A stretch of DNA of 23,922 nucleotides from JAFIEN01 sp051859505. Lineage in GTDB: Bacteria > Pseudomonadota > Alphaproteobacteria > Rhodobacterales > Rhodobacteraceae. The position numbers and the translations under genes are program-made. Below, one piece after another: positions 15,054 through 21,801 of the stretch; position 1 is the first letter of the stretch, and each line of letters opens with the position of its first letter. The notes under the pieces were generated by a model. That model was given only the letters and a program-made list of their open reading frames with translations. It did no database searches and was not told the origin of the DNA. The stretch is taken from contig JBHYFN010000055.1 in NCBI GenBank assembly GCA_051859505.1, forward strand, positions 1 to 23,922, given 5' to 3'.

Positions 15054-15824
15054 CTAGCCCGAGAGGCCGCGCCGGATCAGATTGAGCGCGGCGAGCACCA
15101 GAACCCAGAGCACGAGGTTGCGAAACAGCGCCTGACTCGCGCGCCCCATCAGCGCCTGTCCGATCAGCATGCCCGCCACCGCCGGCACCACGAGGGCCGC
15201 CGACAGGATCATCGGCCGCAACGCCACCACGCCCGAAACCAGATGCGCCGCGAAAAGCGCCAGCGCGCCCAGCGCATAGATCACGCTTTGCGTGGCAACA
15301 TGGTCGCGTCGGGGCAGATCCAGCGCCGTGAGATAGACCACCGTCGGCGGCCCCCAGACCCCGGCAAGCCCGCCGGCAAAGCCGGAAACCGCGCCGACCC
15401 CGGCCTCGAGCGTCCTGCTGCCCTGCGGTGGCACCCTTGGCACCCAACCCCGGAGCATGGTCAGGGCAAAGACCATCACGATGCCCCCCAGCGACAGAAA
15501 GAACAGCCCCGCATTCATCAGCGGCACCAGCTGCGCCGAGGCCAGAAGCAGGATCGCCCCCGAGACGAGAAAGACCCGGAACCGCTGCACGATCCGCCAC
15601 GCCTCGCGCGCGCCGAGGCTCAGCCCTTGCCAGAGGTTTGTCACCAGCGTCGGCAGGATCAGCGCGGCCAGCGCAAGGCCGGGGTCCATCACCGTCGAAA
15701 GCCCGGCGATCATGATCAGGGGCATCGCGAAACCCACCATGCCCTTGATGACCCCCGCCGCAAAGGTGATGGCAATGGCCGTGGTCAGCGCGGCAGGCGA
15801 GGCGAGGGCAAGAAGAAGGTCCAT
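15054..15824 (-). CDS. TauE/SafE-family permease (second copy, distinct from tauE)
   Basis: This 256-residue protein has about eight hydrophobic helices and the family features GVIKGMVGFAMPLIM near residues 24-38 and a second half-repeat GAVSGFAGGLAGVWGPPTVVY near 148-168. The GGLAGVWGPP wording places it in a different branch from the permease at 3581, so the substrate may differ. Known or proposed substrates of the family are sulfite, sulfonates and other small organic anions. The ATG at 15824 begins the first hydrophobic segment. It is divergent from mcd (182-nt spacer) and convergent with the DUF305 gene (24 nt apart), so it is probably transcribed alone. Confidence 0.82.
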   Translation of the reverse strand: MDLLLALASPAALTTAIAITFAAGVIKGMVGFAMPLIMIAGLSTVMDPGLALAALILPTLVTNLWQGLSLGAREAWRIVQRFRVFLVSGAILLLASAQLVPLMNAGLFFLSLGGIVMVFALTMLRGWVPRVPPQGSRTLEAGVGAVSGFAGGLAGVWGPPTVVYLTALDLPRRDHVATQSVIYALGALALFAAHLVSGVVALRPMILSAALVVPAVAGMLIGQALMGRASQALFRNLVLWVLVLAALNLIRRGLSG

Positions 15825-15914
15825 GACCGCGCTTTACTCCGCCCGGAGGGGGCGATGCAGCAGAAAAGCGCCGCGACATTTTGCGACTTTTCCGGGCCGT
15901 ATCTTGAATTATTA

Positions 15915-15925
15915 TTGCGCTGCAA
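15915..15925. promoter_or_regulatory. TTGC-GCT-GCAA palindrome upstream of mcd
   Basis: In the only AT-rich patch of the mcd/permease spacer, TTGC (15915-15918) and GCAA (15922-15925) form an inverted repeat, followed by GCGAAAG. From memory, ScfR/RamB-type regulators of acyl-CoA metabolism bind TTTGC/GCAAA half-sites (PccR of Rhodobacter sphaeroides uses TTTGCAAA pairs). The match is partial and a site of this length arises easily by chance. A further hairpin, AGCCCT (15933-15938) with AGGGCT (15951-15956), follows. Confidence 0.3.
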
Positions 15926-16006
15926 CTGCGAAAGCCCTATCCGGTGCGAAAGGGCTGCCGCCCCCCGCCGCCGTCCCCGCCCCTGGCGACCAGAAGGAGT
16001 GCCGAC

Positions 16007-17695
16007 ATGCCGCATGACGGACAGGACCTGACGATGACCGCTTCGCCGATTCTGCCGGATCTGCTTTCGCTGACTGCCGAAGCGCTCCCCCCGGTTGCCG
16101 CCCTGGTGGAAACAGCGCGGCAAAGGCTGCGCGGCGATGTGGTGATCGAGGGGCGCGTCTCGGCCGGGCTTCTGGAAAGCCATCAGACGGCGGCGCATGG
16201 GCTGGCCTGGCTCGCGACCTATGAGCAGTCGTTGCGGCAGATGCAGCATTGGGCCGAACGGATCGTCCCCCTTGGCCAGTTCGGCGAGGCCGAGCAGCTG
16301 ATCCTTCAGATCGCCTTTGGCGAGTACCTCGCCCAGATCTTCGGCGGCATCCCGATGAGCCAGACCGAGATCCTGCGCCCCGCCGACATGGGCCTGACCG
16401 AGGATGACCTGAGCACCGCCCGCACGCCCCCCCTCCGCCGCCTGATGGCCGAGGGCAATACGCAGGCCGCCCGGATGCGGCTGGTGGCGCTCATGCGCGA
16501 ACAGGCGGGCGCGGTGACATTCGGCGCCCCCGGCCTTGACGACGAATACGAGATGATCCGCGACCAGTTCCGCCGCTACGCGCTCGAAAAGGTCGAACCC
16601 GTCGCCCATGACTGGCACCTGAAGGACGAGCTGATCCCGATGGAGGTGATCGCCGAGCTTGCCGAGATGGGTGTCTTCGGCCTGACCATCCCCGAGGAAT
16701 ACGGCGGCCTCGGCATGTCGAAAACCGCGATGGCCGTGGTGAGCGAGGAGCTGTCGCGCGGCTATATCGGCGTGGGCTCGCTGGGTACCCGGTCCGAGAT
16801 CGCGGCAGAGCTGATCCTTTGCGGCGGCACGGAGGAGCAGAAGGCCAAATGGCTGCCGGGCCTCGCCAGCGGGGAGATCCTGCCGACGGCCGTTTTCACC
16901 GAACCCAACACCGGGTCAGACCTGGGCTCGCTCCGCACGCGCGCGGTGCAGGATGAGGCGGGCGACTGGCGCGTCACCGGCAACAAGACCTGGATCACCC
17001 ATGCCGCGCGCACCCATGTGATGACGCTTCTCGCCCGGACCGAACCCGACACGACCGATTACCGCGGCCTGTCGATGTTCCTGGCCGAAAAGACGCCGGG
17101 CACGGACGAGGCGCCCTTCCCGACGCCGGGCATGACCGGGGGCGAGATCGAGGTCCTGGGCTATCGCGGCATGAAGGAATACGAGCTCGCCTTCGACAAT
17201 TTCCATGTGAAGGCCGGCAACCTTCTGGGCGGCAAGACCGGTCAGGGCTTCAAGCAACTCATGCAGACCTTCGAGTCCGCCCGCATCCAGACCGCCGCCC
17301 GCGCCGTGGGCGTGGCGCAATCGGCGCTCGACGTGGCGTTGCGCTATGCCGAGGATCGCAAGCAATTCGGCAAGCCCCTGGTCAGTTTCCCCCGCGTCGC
17401 CGGCAAACTGGCCATGATGGCGGTCGAGGTCATGGTGGCCCGCCAGCTTACCTATTTCAGCGCCGCCGAAAAGGACGGCGGGCGGCGCTGCGACCTCGAG
17501 GCCGGGATGGCCAAGCTCTTGGGCGCGCGGGTGGCCTGGGCTGCGGCCGACAATGGGTTGCAGATCCACGGCGGCAACGGCTTTGCGCTGGAATACCGGA
17601 TCAGCCGGATCCTCTGCGATGCGCGGATCCTCAACATCTTTGAAGGGGCCGCCGAGATTCAGGCCCAGGTCATCGCGCGGCGCCTTCTGGACTGA
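16007..17695 (+). CDS. mcd: (2S)-methylsuccinyl-CoA dehydrogenase
   Basis: This 562-residue flavoprotein has an acyl-CoA dehydrogenase core (about residues 170-562) and an extra N-terminal region of about 160 residues, the layout that marks Mcd. It oxidises (2S)-methylsuccinyl-CoA to mesaconyl-CoA in the ethylmalonyl-CoA pathway for acetyl-CoA assimilation. Core signs are FTEPNTGSDLGSL, the RKQFGKPLVSFPRVAGKL helix, IHGGNGFALEYRISR and the C-terminal IFEGAAEIQ, with Glu546 at the usual base position. The ATG at 16007 has AAGGAG 7 nt upstream; an internal ATG at 16034 is a possible alternative. Other long acyl-CoA dehydrogenases exist, but the N-terminal wording (SPILPDLLSLTAEALPPV) fits Mcd. 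A 14-bp inverted repeat lies 30 nt after the stop. Confidence 0.87.
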   Translation: MPHDGQDLTMTASPILPDLLSLTAEALPPVAALVETARQRLRGDVVIEGRVSAGLLESHQTAAHGLAWLATYEQSLRQMQHWAERIVPLGQFGEAEQLILQIAFGEYLAQIFGGIPMSQTEILRPADMGLTEDDLSTARTPPLRRLMAEGNTQAARMRLVALMREQAGAVTFGAPGLDDEYEMIRDQFRRYALEKVEPVAHDWHLKDELIPMEVIAELAEMGVFGLTIPEEYGGLGMSKTAMAVVSEELSRGYIGVGSLGTRSEIAAELILCGGTEEQKAKWLPGLASGEILPTAVFTEPNTGSDLGSLRTRAVQDEAGDWRVTGNKTWITHAARTHVMTLLARTEPDTTDYRGLSMFLAEKTPGTDEAPFPTPGMTGGEIEVLGYRGMKEYELAFDNFHVKAGNLLGGKTGQGFKQLMQTFESARIQTAARAVGVAQSALDVALRYAEDRKQFGKPLVSFPRVAGKLAMMAVEVMVARQLTYFSAAEKDGGRRCDLEAGMAKLLGARVAWAAADNGLQIHGGNGFALEYRISRILCDARILNIFEGAAEIQAQVIARRLLD

Positions 17696-17724
17696 GGGCC
17701 TTCCGCGAGGGGACAGAAGGTCGC

Positions 17725-17803
17725 AGCCGGGAACACATTTCATATTTGACATGTGTTCCCGGCTGGCCTATCCCTGACACATCAAAACTTTCTAATGTGT
17801 CAG
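17725..17803 (+). promoter_or_regulatory. Promoter with two stacked inverted repeats (ACACAT-N12-ATGTGT twice)
   Basis: Two perfect inverted repeats share the same core and spacer. The first has 14-bp arms at 17725-17738 and 17751-17764 (AGCCGGGAACACAT). The second has 9-bp arms at 17774-17782 and 17795-17803 (CTGACACAT). Both reduce to ACACAT-N12-ATGTGT, with centres 44 bp apart, about four helical turns. TTGACA at 17746-17751 and TATCCC at 17769-17774 are separated by 17 bp, so repeat 1 covers the -35 box and repeat 2 covers the expected start site. This is the geometry of a two-operator repressor site for the gene at 17816. Repeat 1 alone could instead be a terminator hairpin for mcd. The regulator is unknown. 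Confidence 0.7.
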
Positions 17804-17815
17804 ACGGAGCATCCC

Positions 17816-19030
17816 ATGACCCAGACCCTTACACGTCCGGCGGACAAGTATTCGCCGCTTTACTTCCTGGCCTCGGTGGGCGCGGGTGGCCTTTCCGTGA
17901 CCTTCTTCATGTATCTGATGTTCTGGGTGCCCCATCCCGGCCAGCCGGTTCCGGTGTTCGAGGATATCGCCGCCGCCTGGGCCACGGGCAGCCTCGCGCT
18001 GCAGGCGGGCATCGCCATTGCCCTTGCGGGGATCGCGACCTTCGCCTTCCTCAACCTCAAGCTCCTGTTCTGGAACCTCGGCCAGCTGTCGAAGTTCAAG
18101 AAGACCCCGGCCTATGAGAAGCTGCGCAACTCCAATGCCGAAACCCAGCTTCTGACCCTGCCGCTGGCGCTGGCCATGGCGGTGAACGGCGGTTTCATCC
18201 TCGGCCTTGTCTTCGTGCCGGGCCTGTGGAGCGTCGTCGAATACCTCTTCCCGCTGGCCATGATCGCCTTCATCGCCATCGGCGCGCTGGCCCTGACCAT
18301 GATCGGCCAGTTCCTGCGCCGTATCCTGAGCGAGGGCGGCATCTTCGACGTGGCCGCCAACAACTCCTTCGCGCAGCTTCTGCCCGCCTTCGCGCTGGCG
18401 ATGGTCGCGGTCGGCCTCTCGGCCCCCGCGGCGCTGTCGGAGAGCGCCACGCTGGTCGCGATCGGCCTGACGCTTTCGACCTTCTTCGGCACGATCTCGG
18501 CGCTCTATGCGGCCATCGCGCTGATCATGGCCGTCAACGCCATGCTGCACCACGGCACCGCGCGCGAAGCCGCCCCCACGCTGATGATCGTCGTGCCGCT
18601 TATGACGATCCTTGGCATCATGATGCTGCGCCAGAGCCACGGCCTGCACACCAGCTTTGACACCCATGCCACGGCGGCCGAAAGCTTCATGCTGATGACG
18701 AAACTACTGACGGTGCAGGTCGCCTTCGCGCTGCTGGGCCTTCTGGTCATGCGCCGCCAGGGCTATGCCAAGGCCTATCTGACGGGGACCGAGAATTCGC
18801 CGGGTTCCTACGCGCTGGTCTGCCCCGGGGTTGCGATGTCGGTCCTGCTGCACTTCTGGATCAACAAGGGCCTGGTCGAGATGGGCGCTCTGGACAAGTT
18901 CGGCACGGCCTACTGGGCGCTGACGGCGGTGGCGCTGGGGCTGCAACTGGCGATGGTCGGGCTGGTCTTCTGGCTGAACCGCCGCCACTTTGGCCAGCAG
19001 CGCCGGATGGTTGCGGTGCCCGCCGAATAG
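17816..19030 (+). CDS. Polytopic membrane protein of unknown function, TsoY-like
   Basis: This 404-residue protein is strongly hydrophobic with about ten predicted membrane helices. It begins YSPLYFLASVGAGGLSVTFF (residues 12-31), then a conserved-looking FWVPHPGQPVPVFEDI (36-51). The general look recalls TehA/SLAC1-type anion channels. From memory it most resembles the proteins NCBI calls TsoY family (seleno)protein; I could not check this. The only cysteine is Cys336 in YALVCPGVAM, a possible counterpart of a selenocysteine site. The ATG at 17816 has CGGAG 7 nt upstream; a GTG start at 17753 would run through the operator. It appears to be monocistronic: a double operator precedes it and a hairpin terminator follows. 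Substrate and role are unknown. Confidence 0.72.
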   Translation: MTQTLTRPADKYSPLYFLASVGAGGLSVTFFMYLMFWVPHPGQPVPVFEDIAAAWATGSLALQAGIAIALAGIATFAFLNLKLLFWNLGQLSKFKKTPAYEKLRNSNAETQLLTLPLALAMAVNGGFILGLVFVPGLWSVVEYLFPLAMIAFIAIGALALTMIGQFLRRILSEGGIFDVAANNSFAQLLPAFALAMVAVGLSAPAALSESATLVAIGLTLSTFFGTISALYAAIALIMAVNAMLHHGTAREAAPTLMIVVPLMTILGIMMLRQSHGLHTSFDTHATAAESFMLMTKLLTVQVAFALLGLLVMRRQGYAKAYLTGTENSPGSYALVCPGVAMSVLLHFWINKGLVEMGALDKFGTAYWALTAVALGLQLAMVGLVFWLNRRHFGQQRRMVAVPAE

Positions 19031-19091
19031 GGCCCGCAGACCAGAGCCCGCCGAACAGGGCCTGCCAGGCAGGCGCAGCACAAGGCTCGAC

Positions 19092-19123
19092 AGGGGCGCG
19101 GACCGCAAGGCCGCGCCCCTTTC
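19092..19123 (+). terminator. Hairpin terminator after the TsoY-like gene
   Basis: AGGGGCGCGG (19092-19101) pairs perfectly with CCGCGCCCCT (19111-19120) around a 9-nt loop, followed by TT and C. The T-run is short, but stem strength and position 60 nt after the stop fit a Rho-independent terminator. Confidence 0.65.
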
Positions 19124-19346
19124 GCGTTCCGGTCGCCGTCCGGCGATCCGGCGGCCATCAGACACCCCCTTCAGGACGCAGCCCCGGCGCTGAAAATCCG
19201 CATCGCGCCCGGGGTTGTGGCGCCCCTGCGACTGTCCCCTTCCCTGCCGCGGCGATCCGGCCCCGCGCGCGCCATACGGGCTGGTCAGGTGCCTTTTCCG
19301 GCGCCTAATGTCGATTTCGGATGGACGGAGAACAGACGGAGGGCCG
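19124..19346 (+). other. Non-coding leader before the LuxR-cobO pair
   Basis: Together with the terminator, this forms 316 nt without a gene. The leader holds several GC hairpins. It also contains GCGCCCCTGCGACTGT at 19220-19235 preceded by GCTGAAAATCC, a pattern partly like the conserved core of cobalamin riboswitches (GCCCCCGCAACTGT). No good GCCACTG or B12-box follows. GGCTGGTCAGGTGCC at 19283-19297 is only a weak match to the B12 box. In-frame starts at 19215 (GTG) and 19308 (ATG) lack ribosome-binding sites. Confidence 0.3.
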
Positions 19347-20564
19347 ATGGCCGCGGATAGGGACGAGGATTTCCACGACAGGGTTGTATCGGCGATCTAT
19401 GATTGCGCCGTCGATCCGGCGGGGTGGGGCACGGCCCTGACGATGATCCGCGACCGGCTGGACCTGTCCTATCTGCTGCTGCACTTCTTCCGCTTTCCCC
19501 CCGGCTATCCCGAGGTGCCGCAAGAGGGCATGGTCGTCGGCACCGAATGGGACCGCGACTGGCTCGACCGGCTCGAGCCGCTTCTGCCCGGCGTGCCGCA
19601 TTTCGACCGGATGCGCCGGACGCCCATCGACCGGCCCGCGACGCAGCTTCAGTTCCTGCCCGAAGAAGAGTTCCGCCAGACCGAGTTCTACCGGGTCTGG
19701 GTCGCGCCCCAGCGCCTGCGCGACAACTGCCTTGTGAATGTGGTGGCGCGCGACAACATGGTGGCGATGCTCTCAGGCGCCTCGGGCGAAGGGCGCGGCG
19801 TCATCTCGGAGCGCGATACGGCGCTTCTGGCGAAGCTCTCGCCGCATGTGCGGCGCGCGCTGATGATCTCGGACCTGCTGGACGAGACGCGCAGCCAGCA
19901 GATGTTGCAGGCGCGGCTGCTGGACGGGCTGTCGGTGGCGCTGTTTCTGGTGGGGGAACGGGGGCATATCTCCTACGCCAACACGGCCGGCGAGGCGATG
20001 CTGTCGGCGGGAGTGCTGGCCACGGGCCGGGGCGGCCGGCTGGGATCGCCCGCGCGGGTGGGCGGGCCGGCGCTTGCGGCCTCGATCGCGCGGGCCTGCA
20101 CGGGAAGCGACGCGGATATCGGCGTCTGGGGCAACGGCATCCCGCTGATGGTGGACGAGGGCGACCTGGGGGTGGCTTACGTCCTGCCGCTGGGCCGGTC
20201 GGACAAGCGGCACACCCTGGGCAACGGCATGGCGGCGGTGGCAATCACCACCCGCGACGGCGCCTGCCCGCCCGAGACCGAGGTGCTGATGGCCCTGACC
20301 GGACTGACCGCCGCCGAGGCGCGAATCGCGCTGGCGATCGCCGCGGGCCGGCCGCTTGATGCCGTGGCGGCCGACAATGACGTGACGACCGAAACCGTGC
20401 GGCGGCATCTGAAGAACGCCTATGACAAGACCGGCGCCCGGTCGCAGCCGGCGCTCGGCGCCCATGTCAACGCGCTGCGGGTGCCGCTGATGCGACAGAC
20501 CGGCCAGGCCTTGTCATCGGCTGCGCAAGGGACCACCTTGCCCGGACAGGAGGACCGCCGATGA
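19347..20564 (+). CDS. LuxR-type transcriptional regulator
   Basis: This 405-residue protein has a C-terminal LuxR/FixJ-type helix-turn-helix at about 320-378, recognisable from LTAAEARIALAIAAG, then DVTTETVRRHLKNAYDKTGA. About 310 residues precede it and contain no recognisable receiver domain. A PAS-like stretch may lie in the middle (GLSVALFLVGERGHISYANTAGEAML, about 193-218, written here only as its location). Proteins of this layout are common in alphaproteobacteria and mostly uncharacterised. The ATG at 19347 has GGAGGG 3-4 nt upstream and starts the globular sequence; ATG 19308 and GTG 19215 are poorer. The stop overlaps the cobO start as ATGA, so the two are translationally coupled, which points to a shared function or control. 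Confidence 0.82.
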   Translation: MAADRDEDFHDRVVSAIYDCAVDPAGWGTALTMIRDRLDLSYLLLHFFRFPPGYPEVPQEGMVVGTEWDRDWLDRLEPLLPGVPHFDRMRRTPIDRPATQLQFLPEEEFRQTEFYRVWVAPQRLRDNCLVNVVARDNMVAMLSGASGEGRGVISERDTALLAKLSPHVRRALMISDLLDETRSQQMLQARLLDGLSVALFLVGERGHISYANTAGEAMLSAGVLATGRGGRLGSPARVGGPALAASIARACTGSDADIGVWGNGIPLMVDEGDLGVAYVLPLGRSDKRHTLGNGMAAVAITTRDGACPPETEVLMALTGLTAAEARIALAIAAGRPLDAVAADNDVTTETVRRHLKNAYDKTGARSQPALGAHVNALRVPLMRQTGQALSSAAQGTTLPGQEDRR

Positions 20565-21169
20565 CCGAAGATCCCGACCGCCACGCCGCCAAGATGGCCA
20601 AGAAGAAGGCCGCCCGCGACAAGATCATGGCCACCAAGACCGACGCAAAGGGGCTGGTGATCGTCCATACCGGCAAGGGAAAGGGCAAATCCTCGGCCGC
20701 CTTCGGCATGATCTTCCGCTGCATCGCCCATGAAATGCCCTGCGCCGTGGTCCAGTTCATCAAGGGCGCGATGAGCACGGGCGAGCGCGACCTGATCCTG
20801 TCGCGGTTTTCCGACCTGTGCCAGTTCCACACGATGGGCGAAGGCTTTACCTGGGAAACCCAGGACAAGACCCGCGACACCGAGATGGCGCAGGCGGCCT
20901 GGGAAAAGGCCAAGGAGCTGATCCGCGATCCGGCGAACCGGATGGTCCTTTTGGACGAGATCAACATCGCGATCCGCTATGACTATGTGAATATCGCGGA
21001 TGTCGTGGCATTCCTGCGCGACGAGAAACCGCCGATGACCCATGTCGTGCTGACGGGCCGCAATGCGCATGAGGATCTGATCGAGCTGGCCGATCTGGTG
21101 ACCGAGATGGAGCTGGTCAAGCATCCGTTCCGGTCAGGGATCAAGGCGCAGGTGGGCGTCGAATTCTGA
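20561..21169 (+). CDS. cobO: Corrinoid adenosyltransferase (CobO/BtuR type)
   Basis: This 202-residue P-loop protein transfers the adenosyl group of ATP to Co(I) corrinoids (EC 2.5.1.17), making adenosylcobalamin precursors in the cytoplasm. The nucleotide loop HTGKGKGKSSAAFG lies at 36-49, the segment MPCAVVQFIKGA follows, and LLDEINIAI near 129-137 is the family's Walker-B-like stretch. The length is normal. The ATG at 20561 overlaps the regulator's stop by 4 nt, with AGGAGG about 7 nt upstream. Other cob genes are not in the window. Its product is needed by ethylmalonyl-CoA and methylmalonyl-CoA mutases, which work in the same pathway as Mcd encoded 3 kb upstream. Confidence 0.95.
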   Translation: MTEDPDRHAAKMAKKKAARDKIMATKTDAKGLVIVHTGKGKGKSSAAFGMIFRCIAHEMPCAVVQFIKGAMSTGERDLILSRFSDLCQFHTMGEGFTWETQDKTRDTEMAQAAWEKAKELIRDPANRMVLLDEINIAIRYDYVNIADVVAFLRDEKPPMTHVVLTGRNAHEDLIELADLVTEMELVKHPFRSGIKAQVGVEF

Positions 21170-21205
21170 ACCCCGATCGCTTTGCCCGAAGCGGCGGGTA
21201 GGATG

Positions 21206-21239
21206 GCGGGGGGGGGCCGCTTTGGCCGCCGCCCCCCGC
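21206..21239. terminator. GC-rich hairpin between convergent cobO and rplQ
   Basis: A G-rich arm (21206-21218) faces a C-rich arm (21224-21239) around GCTTT, giving a stable, slightly imperfect hairpin in the 83-nt spacer between two convergent genes. It may stop transcription from both sides. T-runs are absent on both strands. Confidence 0.5.
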
Positions 21240-21252
21240 GCACCCCGTCAAA

Positions 21253-21672
21253 TCATTCGTCGGCTTCGGCTTCGGCCTCGAGGCGGGCCTTGTCGGCCGA
21301 ACCCTTGGCGTCGCGGTCGCGGTCGACCAGTTCGATGATCGCCATCGGCGCCATGTCGCCATAGCGGAAGCCGGCCTTCAGGACGCGGGAATAGCCGCCC
21401 TGGCGTTCCTGATAGCGGGGGCCCAGCACTTCGAACAGCTTGGCGACATGCATGTCCTGCTTGAGCTGTGCCGCGGCCTGACGGCGGGCGTGCAGATCGC
21501 CGCGCTTGCCCAAAGTGATCAGCTTGTCGATGACGCGCTTGAGTTCCTTGGCCTTGGGCAGGGTCGTCTTGATCTGCTCATGCTCGATCAGCGAGCCGGC
21601 CATGTTGGCGAACAGCGCCTTGCGGTGTTCGTGGGTGCGGTTGAGGCGGCGATAGCCGGAAGCGTGACGCAT
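21253..21672 (-). CDS. rplQ: 50S ribosomal protein L17
   Basis: This 139-residue L17 opens with the universal MRHASGYRRLNRTHEHRKAL, and then carries KTTLPKAKELKRVIDKLITL and the RPL17 fold to about residue 120. The acidic tail (ARLEAEAEADE) is typical of alphaproteobacterial versions. L17 sits on the large subunit near the tunnel exit. It is the last gene of the alpha operon, 129 nt after rpoA. A CTGGAGAG sequence upstream of the ATG gives the ribosome-binding site. Confidence 0.97.
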   Translation of the reverse strand: MRHASGYRRLNRTHEHRKALFANMAGSLIEHEQIKTTLPKAKELKRVIDKLITLGKRGDLHARRQAAAQLKQDMHVAKLFEVLGPRYQERQGGYSRVLKAGFRYGDMAPMAIIELVDRDRDAKGSADKARLEAEAEADE

Positions 21673-21774
21673 GTGAGTCTCTCCAGAGTTTTATGCTTTG
21701 GCAGCGGGCGATTGCGTGTCGGCCGCATTGTTGGGGCGGGATTGCCCGGGTTGATCACAGATGGTTTCGGGAAA

Positions 21775-21792
21775 GGCGGGGTCGCCCCCGCC
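21775..21792 (-). promoter_or_regulatory. Perfect hairpin in the rpoA-rplQ spacer
   Basis: GGCGGGG (21775-21781) pairs with CCCCGCC (21786-21792) around a 4-nt loop. On the transcribed minus strand it is followed by CTTTCCCG, so it looks like a weak or partial terminator 9 nt after the rpoA stop. It could lower rplQ expression or protect the rpoA 3' end. Confidence 0.45.
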
Positions 21793-21801
21793 CTGCCCGT
21801 C

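Noticed and set aside
15944..16006. GTG/ATG extension at the mcd 5' end
   Set aside because: The extra residues are Pro/Arg-rich and unconserved in appearance, while AAGGAG is correctly spaced from the ATG at 16007.
17753..17815. Upstream GTG start for the TsoY-like gene
   Set aside because: It would lie inside the first inverted repeat and upstream of the proposed transcription start; the ATG at 17816 has a ribosome-binding site.
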